From: Malachius bipustulatus
Lineage: Eukaryota; Arthropoda; Insecta; Coleoptera; Melyridae
DNA: 64,000 nt
NCBI GenBank assembly: GCA_910589415.1
Contig: OU342632.1
Span: 19,471,507-19,535,506, forward strand
Direction of reading: 5' to 3'
Positions 57,974-64,000 of this stretch are shown in pieces. A program made the translations under genes and the position numbers. The notes beneath the pieces are model-generated. The model was not told the DNA's origin, searched no databases, and saw only the letters and a list, made by a program, of their open reading frames with translations. The first letter of the stretch is position 1, and every line of letters starts with the position of its first letter.

Positions 57974-59080
57974 CAGGGTGACAACAATCTACCCTCATTG
58001 TATGGCTAACTTTGTTATTTCAACGGTGGAGTGCTAAAACGTTAATTACAGATCTGCCAGATAATTACTGATTTTAAAATGCCCTGTATTGTCAAAATGT
58101 TGGTCTGATATTGCTGGAAATAAACTCTACCCCCTTTTAGAAGAGTTAATTACTGATAAAAAATGAAAGACCATTCAAAATATTCACCCTATTTTCAAAA
58201 TTTGCAATTTAAAATCAATAATAATTATCTGACAAATCTTTAGCGTTCTAGCACTCCACCCCAAGAGTTACAGATTAGTTTAAATTAGCAAAGTTGGGCA
58301 GAATTTCTTGTTTATTAAAAATAGGAAATAAAATTTTTGAAAAATTCAGTCATTACTCCTTAATATGCTCTTAATATTCTGAAAAAACTGAAAAATCTAT
58401 TTTTTTTATTTTAGCCATACCTTTTTGATTTTTGAAAATAAGTAAATAATTTTTGTGAGCTATCATAAGGGGCCATCAATTTGACACTTCAGAAATTTTC
58501 AAAGCCAACTACTTTTGTTTTTCTTATGGCCGCCATATTGGATTTTCATGTCATTCTGTATTGAAAAAATTAAGAAAACCAAAAATTTATTACAATCAAA
58601 AAAAATTTCTTCGAAATTTCCTTCTTCATTTTTCGAAAACAAAAAGAAAATTTTATCACCGAACTACCGAACGACGTCGCAATATGATGTGATAGATTTT
58701 TGGTTTCCTTAATTCTCTTAATACAGAATGACATAAAAATCCAATATGGCGGCCATAAGAAAAACAAAAGTTGACTGAAAACTTTATGATTTAGTTGGCC
58801 GTGAAATTTTCTGAAGTGTCGAATTGATGGCTCTTGATAACTTATGCCAACCTACAAGGAATAATTTATTTATTTCAAAAAATAAAAAAGATATGGCTGA
58901 AAAAAAAAATGATTTTTCAGTTTTTTCAGCTTATTTCAGTAATGGCTGAATTTTTCAAAAATTTAATTTCCGATTCTTAATAAGCAACAAATTCTGCCCA
59001 ACTTTGCTAATTTAATCTAACCTGTAACTCTTGAAATAAGAAAGTTAGCCATACAACGAGGGTAGATTGTTGTCACCCTG
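57974..59080. mobile_element. Large foldback element (TA-flanked) with nested insertion
   Basis: The left tip CAGGGTGACAACAATCTACC and its mirror GGTAGATTGTTGTCACCCTG (ending 59,080) start two arms that match for several hundred bases. Shared blocks include AGCAAAGTTGGGCAGAATTT and TTTTTCTTATGGCCGCCATA, meeting at a central spacer near 58,640. Both tips are flanked by TA. Twin open frames on opposite strands (58,515-58,712 and 58,570-58,767) share the same first 16 residues purely because of the palindrome, and are not genes. The left arm is longer than the right by a 238-bp insert. Confidence 0.8.
58024..58261. mobile_element. Small inverted-repeat element nested in the foldback
   Basis: GGTGGAGTGCTAAAACG and CGTTCTAGCACTCCACC are its mirror ends, followed inward by a second matching block (CAGATAATTACTGATTTTAAA). 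It interrupts the left arm between TTTCAA and CAAGAGTTAC. The right arm keeps the uninterrupted form (GTAACTCTTGAAATAA), so the insert came later. A CAA target duplication (58,021-58,023 and 58,262-58,264) is likely. Confidence 0.7.
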
Positions 59081-61424
59081 TATATATCGGGAAACATATC
59101 GATAGTAAACTTTCGATTTTCTTATGGGCGCCAAATTGGATTTTTCCTTTTTTGAACGCAATTTATTTATCTGATTACTAAGATGAATAAGACTTAATAT
59201 TTTGGAAAAATCCAATTTGGCGTCTATAAGAAAAAAATAACTATCGATTTTTCGCCATCTGAAAGTAGTAGAGCGATTTGAAAATTATTTGTTGATTCCT
59301 TGTTGAAAGGTGTCCTAATAATTAAGGTGGCAAAATATTGATAGTCTTTTTTCTTATGGACGCCATGTTGGATTTTTCAAAAATATTATAACAAGGGCTT
59401 TTTAATGTTTTTTGTGAGGTTCATGGACTTGCAATAAAGTGGTTCTTGCTTTTTATACCAAAAACAAACCAATAAGGTACAAAAAAGTTTAATAGACAAA
59501 AAAATTGTACTGCTTAGAACAATTTTGCCTAGGAAAACGATTTGGAAAAAATTAATAAATAATTTGGCATTTTTGCTGGCGGTTTAATTGAGGAAAGTTT
59601 ATCAGAACAGCATTTTTATTTTACAAAATTAAGAAAACGTTTTCCAAATATCTCTGAATTCTCTGAATGAAAATTATCCATATTTTGCACGTGAGTCCTT
59701 CAAAATAGGCTGATACAATTTTGCTCTTAAATGAATCCGGGAGATAAGGGGGTATTAAAATTTTCATGGGATTTCTTATGGACGAAATGTCGATTCAACA
59801 TCGGTATGTTGTTCCTGACATCCTCACAAATTCATAAAAAATGTAACTTTTCCGACCAAGAACATTCAAAATACTTTTTTATTAAATTTAAAGTACTAAA
59901 TATTGTAATTTGTTACATACATGTATGGATTGTATTTATGGTGCTACAGCTAGTTCAACAGTTTGGTAGCCAAGGATTTCCCTGCCGACAATTCTCTGGT
60001 GTTAAGTTTACCCCACGACTGCTAGATGGATTCATATGGGTGCTGGGCGCTCAAAATATACATGGAAGGCTGTCTCATCTTCCTCATTGAAGAGTCTGCA
60101 TTATGGTTCTTTTTTCATACTCATATACTCATATTACTACTACCAAAAACAGAAAAAACTGGCTGTTTCGTAAGTAATGGTCATAATTAATTCAACAAAA
60201 ATCAAAAAAAAGGGGAAATTCTTCAAAATCTTCAAATCTTCTGGAGGATTGACCATCTTTTAATTATGAGGAATCAGCATTAGTCAAGAGGTTGGTTAAT
60301 TTTTTTTACAGATAGAATAACTTTGACAGTCCTTCTTGTTGAACTTTTTTTTTTATTGGGGGGGAAAGAAACTAATGGGTGGTCATCCCATTGTTATTTT
60401 CCAAAATTGTTATTTTGGGGGGCTACTATTTTGTTTGGACCGATAAAAAAATTTATTTTGTAAGAGTGGACAAACAAAAATTTTGGTAATATAATTGATC
60501 AAGGTATACTCAAAAATACTGAATAATTTCTACGCATATGGACTTACAAGACCTAACTTATCAGCGATTAATTACCTGGAGTTTTCTTTCAAAAAATTTT
60601 ACTTATAAATATTTGAAATTCTCCATAGTTTTCGAGTAAATTGAGTATTTTTTTTAAAGGCTCATGCACGTTCTGAGAGAGGTTCTGATCCTGAGGATGG
60701 GCTGAAGGTCTGAAACCGGTAGATGGAAAAGGCGATCATTATTTATAAATTGTTCCATTTTGCCTCTTAAAAATTAAAAAAAGGCTGAATGTGATAAAAA
60801 AAAATTTGAGAGTTCTAGTGGCGTGCACTACCATTAAAATTTCATCAAATTTTTAATTAACACAATTTAAAAGTACTACATTAATTATTGGACTAAATTA
60901 TTGTATGTAATTATATTTTTTAAATAATAAATTAAATTAAAGACAGAACAACTTTATAAAATTTATTTTAAAGTCTAGTAAAGAAAAAAGTCTAGTAGAG
61001 TACCCTGTGATTATTTTTTTTTTGTTACAAGTAACTTATTGTAATTTCAAACATCACTTTTATTTATGTTTATGGCTTAATGAAAACCCACAAAATGATT
61101 CACAATCATCACAATGAATATAACATTAGCAAATAAAAAATAATCATAGGTACCTGAATAAACATTTGTCTAATACATAAGATAAAAGAATAAATAAAAT
61201 ACATTCATAAAATTGCAAAATAAGGTACAAACAAAATAATAATCAACAATCTGATTGTTATAAATAAAAATATATACTCTTTCAAAATAATTATTGTATT
61301 GGGTCACTGAAATTGATTGAGTCAGCAGTGTCTAATTCTTTTCTTTATGTTTTTAAACAGTAAATGCAGGAAATTATACGATAAAATTGCCTTTCCAACT
61401 GAATATTTCATCAAGGACTGCAAT
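59081..61424. other. Non-coding stretch with a short inverted repeat
   Basis: At 59,105-59,250 CTTATGGGCGCCAAATTGGATTTTTCC is mirrored by GGAAAAATCCAATTTGGCGTCTATAAG (each read in parts), a relative of the foldback family. CTTATGGACGCCATGTTGG near 59,354 is another fragment. The open frame at 59,731-60,090 has no known domain and no supporting context. Nothing else is supported. Confidence 0.45.
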
Positions 61425-61480
61425 AATTCTTATTTTAACTTTCTCCATATGCATCTATGGAGAAAGTTAAAATAAGAATT
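61425..61480. repeat. Perfect 24-bp hairpin
   Basis: AATTCTTATTTTAACTTTCT-CCAT (61,425-61,448) and ATGG-AGAAAGTTAAAATAAGAATT (61,457-61,480) are exact inverted copies around an 8-base loop. Weaker pairing runs outward to about 61,406 and 61,505 (TTTCATC..GATGAAA, TGCA words). It lies about 240 bases beyond the ADAT2 stop, so it may fall in that gene's 3' UTR or downstream. Confidence 0.85.
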
Positions 61481-61716
61481 AGGTACTGCAATCATTGGAT
61501 GAAATTCTCAAAGTTTAATTGAAAATCAAACAATCTTTTAAATAAAAACTTATTCCAAACTTCCAAAACTTTCTTACCAATAAGGACTAAGCATATTAAA
61601 TAAGTAGGTACATATATCAATTCTGCAGTAATTGTTTCAGAAATCCCTCTTCTACTGCGTATCTCACATTATTCTGAACTTCGAAACTATAAAAAATGCT
61701 TCCAAAAGTTCTAGTC

Positions 61717-62262
61717 TCATGTTTTATCTTTCAGTTTAACTTTATCAATAGGTGCATTTGGATTTGAGCCTTTGTAAAACTCTTTTAGAAGTGCCATAGC
61801 TTCTTCTTCTTTATAACCACCCTTCAATTTAGTTCTCGAGTTCAAAACATTTTTCACATTTAATACAGTTAAACCACCAAACCGATCGTTCATACAACCA
61901 AAACAAATTTCTCTGACGTCAAGTTCATTCAACGCGGCAGCACACATAATGCAAGGCTCGACGGTCACAAATACTGAAATCTGCTTGAAGACAGAAACTA
62001 CGTCCAAATCATTTTTAATGCAATACTTATTCACTTCATCGATACAGATCATTTCAGCGTGTCGAGTTGCATTATGGGTTTCGTTTACTTCGTTTCTTCC
62101 TACAGCTATGATTTCGTTTTCGTAAACGAAAATGCATCCCACAGGAACCTCCCCTTTAGAGAGGGCTTCTTTAGCGTAATAAAATGCCTTTTCCAGATAT
62201 TCTATTTCGCATTCATTCCAAGAATTAGTAGATTGCTGATCACACATTCCAGCTCCAGCCAT
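61717..62262 (-). CDS. Adat2: tRNA-specific adenosine deaminase 2 (ADAT2)
   Basis: The catalytic subunit of the ADAT2-ADAT3 dimer that converts wobble A34 to inosine in tRNA. 181 aa in one exon (human 191). It is a cytidine-deaminase fold with ATRHAEM (zinc ligand His and catalytic Glu) and PCIMC (two zinc-ligand Cys), spaced as in the family. GEVPVGCIFVYENEII forms the first strands and CFGCMNDRFGG follows the second motif. The start ATG at 62,262 is preceded by a 68-bp gap to SMUG1 on the same strand. Confidence 0.95.
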   Translation of the reverse strand: MAGAGMCDQQSTNSWNECEIEYLEKAFYYAKEALSKGEVPVGCIFVYENEIIAVGRNEVNETHNATRHAEMICIDEVNKYCIKNDLDVVSVFKQISVFVTVEPCIMCAAALNELDVREICFGCMNDRFGGLTVLNVKNVLNSRTKLKGGYKEEEAMALLKEFYKGSNPNAPIDKVKLKDKT

Positions 62263-62330
62263 GCTTTTTTATATAAAAATAATAAAATATAAATCCTCTT
62301 AATTTACAATAAAAACTTAGGTAACTGTAT

Positions 62331-63408
62331 TTATAAAATAGTCTTATTAAAGTACTTAATTAAATCATTATCAATTAAAAACTGTTTCGCTTTCTCGGGC
62401 CAGTTTTGATTATTAACAGCTCTGGGACTGGGATGCGGCATACACAGAATTTTGATATTGAGAGGGCTCTTCTTCAGTACAACAAGGGTTTTTTTCTCGG
62501 CGTAACGTCCAATACCGACAATTATTTCGGGCTGTAGTAATTCTATAATTCTGATGTAGTATCTGTCGCAGATTTCTTCTAAAACTTTCTTATTCTGAAA
62601 ATAGAAAAAAAGAGCTTTAAATTTTTTTATAACATGATATGAACAGTGTTGCTAGATTGCACTAAATTTACGATATATACCAATTTTTATTGAATAATAA
62701 TGGAAATGACTAGATCTACCTACGACCATGACCTCAATAGTGACATGCGCATTACTACCCTGAAAACTGGGGTACCACTTTTGTATATTAACCCCGATTT
62801 AAAGTTATGGGAGTAGGTACCTTTAATTCCGCTGGTGTGATATTTGTACCGTTCTCCTTCATAAAGGCTAATGGACAATAATTATACACAAACCCATTGG
62901 CAAACATTAAATCTGGAGTCTCGCAAATTTGTTTGAATAAATTCCAGAAGCGATCTCCACTAACTTCGGTCTTCTCGCAAGCAAAACCTTTGATAGGTCT
63001 GTGAGGACATTCAATGTCCGGCTTCCCGACTTGCTCTTCAATGAATAACCAGTCGCGGACGCTCTTGATCTCTCCGAAAGGGACGCCTGTTTGGCACATT
63101 CCAAACGGGCCCGGATTCATTCCGACGAAAATGATTTTCTTCCTGCTTCTGCAGTATTTTCTTATGTATGTTTCATTGCAACGGTGTGCGTATTCTAAAG
63201 GATTGTAAATGTATTTAACTGTGGCATCGCATTTAAAGCTTCTCAATTCTCTGTTTAAAGAATCTTGGATATTTAGCATTTCATCTTCAAATAATATACC
63301 GGCAGAGTTTCTTATATTTTCATTTAATTCGTGGTTTTCCTTTCTTGGAAATTTTGGTTCTTTATTTTCCAAGGTGGCAATATTGTCCTCTAACTTTCTT
63401 TTCAGCAT
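62331..63408 (-). CDS. Smug1: Single-strand selective uracil-DNA glycosylase SMUG1
   Basis: A base-excision repair glycosylase that removes uracil and 5-hydroxymethyluracil. Exons on the minus strand: 62821-63408 and 62331-62594, giving 283 aa (human 270). The first catalytic motif GMNPGPFGMCQTGVPFGE is followed by VRDWL, as in vertebrate SMUG1. NYCPLAF and the second motif HPSPRA come later; the usual GMxNPGPFGM Asn is present. The first ~40 residues are charged, N-terminal and poorly conserved. Donor (AAAG|GTACCT) and acceptor (TTTCAG) are canonical and the frame is kept. Confidence 0.95.
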
Positions 63409-64000
63409 GGCAATTTAATGTTTATGGCAGGAAATTACAAACTATTTTTTCTTCTTTTGTATCAGCAGATTGAGTACTTATAACTTTCAAGAAATTTAAT
63501 TGCTGGCTGTACCCAGCAGGACTACACTTCTTACAAAATTAGAAAATGGCAGGACTGTCTCGCTACTAGTTTTTTTGTACTAATAATAATTACACCAATA
63601 CCCATAGTAAGACAAGTGCTAAGTGATAACTACCATTTTATCTATAAGTACTTTTCTACTATATAATACAAAAATAATGATAGTAGATTAACCTGATGAG
63701 TGATAAAATACCTTTACTTTATGGGTGAGCAGCATTTACATTGGAAGACTGCGAGGCGAGAACTTGAGAACGAAAAGTGCCAAACCAAGTACGAGATGAT
63801 AATATTAATAATATGCCATGGGGTTTATCCTCATTATGCATGAGGTACATGCATTGCATGCTAATGGTAATGACCAATCTAACAAAACAACAACAGGTAA
63901 CAAAGTATCCAAAGAAGTAACAGACTCAAAGTCAAAATAATGAAAAAAATTGGGTTATAAGTTTCCTACTCCTACAATAAAATCCCTGCTATTGCTACGA
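63409..64000. other. SMUG1 upstream DNA
   Basis: Expected to hold the SMUG1 promoter on the minus strand. No gene, TATA box or repeat stands out. Confidence 0.35.

Noticed and set aside
58515..58767. Two opposing frames with the same first 16 residues
   Set aside because: The likeness comes from the palindromic arms of the foldback element, not from homologous proteins.
59731..60090. 119-aa open frame
   Set aside because: No recognisable motif, isolated in repeat-rich DNA, and no splice or promoter context supports it.

Overview
The window is a piece of an AT-rich insect nuclear genome. The evidence is spliced genes with GT-AG introns, an arthropod-type BEL/Pao retrotransposon, many TIR/foldback DNA elements, and gene content (HEXIM, Sec10, rabenosyn-5, MLH3, a MyTH4-FERM myosin) that is metazoan. 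The order cannot be fixed from sequence alone. MLH3 is present, which argues against Drosophila and its close relatives.

Layout. (1) 1-13,813 has no confident coding exon. It holds a TA-flanked TIR element (1,481-2,098), a ~85-bp tandem array (5.33-6.25 kb), an LTR remnant with a tRNA-Lys primer-binding site (8,071-8,088), a GC-rich patch at 8.46-8.69 kb that may be a promoter or first exon, and a TTTCCA-rich minisatellite (12.0-13.7 kb). (2) 13,814-24,334 (+) is the bulk (20 exons, about 2,088 residues) of an unconventional myosin with two MyTH4-FERM modules. Its first ~110 residues were not found. (3) 27,521-29,937 (+) is rabenosyn-5, 445 aa, 4 exons. (4) 31,230-38,364 (+) is MLH3, 1,362 aa, 7 exons, with a GC-AG intron filled by a ~123-bp satellite. 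(5) 39,604-52,436 (-) is exocyst subunit Sec10/EXOC5, 712 aa, 16 exons. Its last intron carries a 6.25-kb BEL element (40,101-46,351) with two indistinguishable 329-bp LTRs and a 5-bp target duplication, starting 8 bp after the splice donor. (6) 55,600-56,544 (+) is HEXIM, one exon, with a TATA-like box and a uORF. (7) 57.97-59.08 kb is a foldback element with a second inverted-repeat element nested in it. (8) 61,717-62,262 (-) is ADAT2 and 62,331-63,408 (-) is SMUG1, only 68 bp apart.

The genes form no pathway together. They cover vesicle traffic (Sec10 in the exocyst, rabenosyn-5 on Rab5 endosomes), actin motor function, DNA repair and meiosis (MLH3, SMUG1), tRNA editing (ADAT2) and transcription-elongation control (HEXIM). 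I saw no CRISPR-like, prokaryotic-defence or viral system. The most distinctive content is the mobile DNA in and beside Sec10 and MLH3. At least five element types with recognisable target duplications lie within 20 kb.
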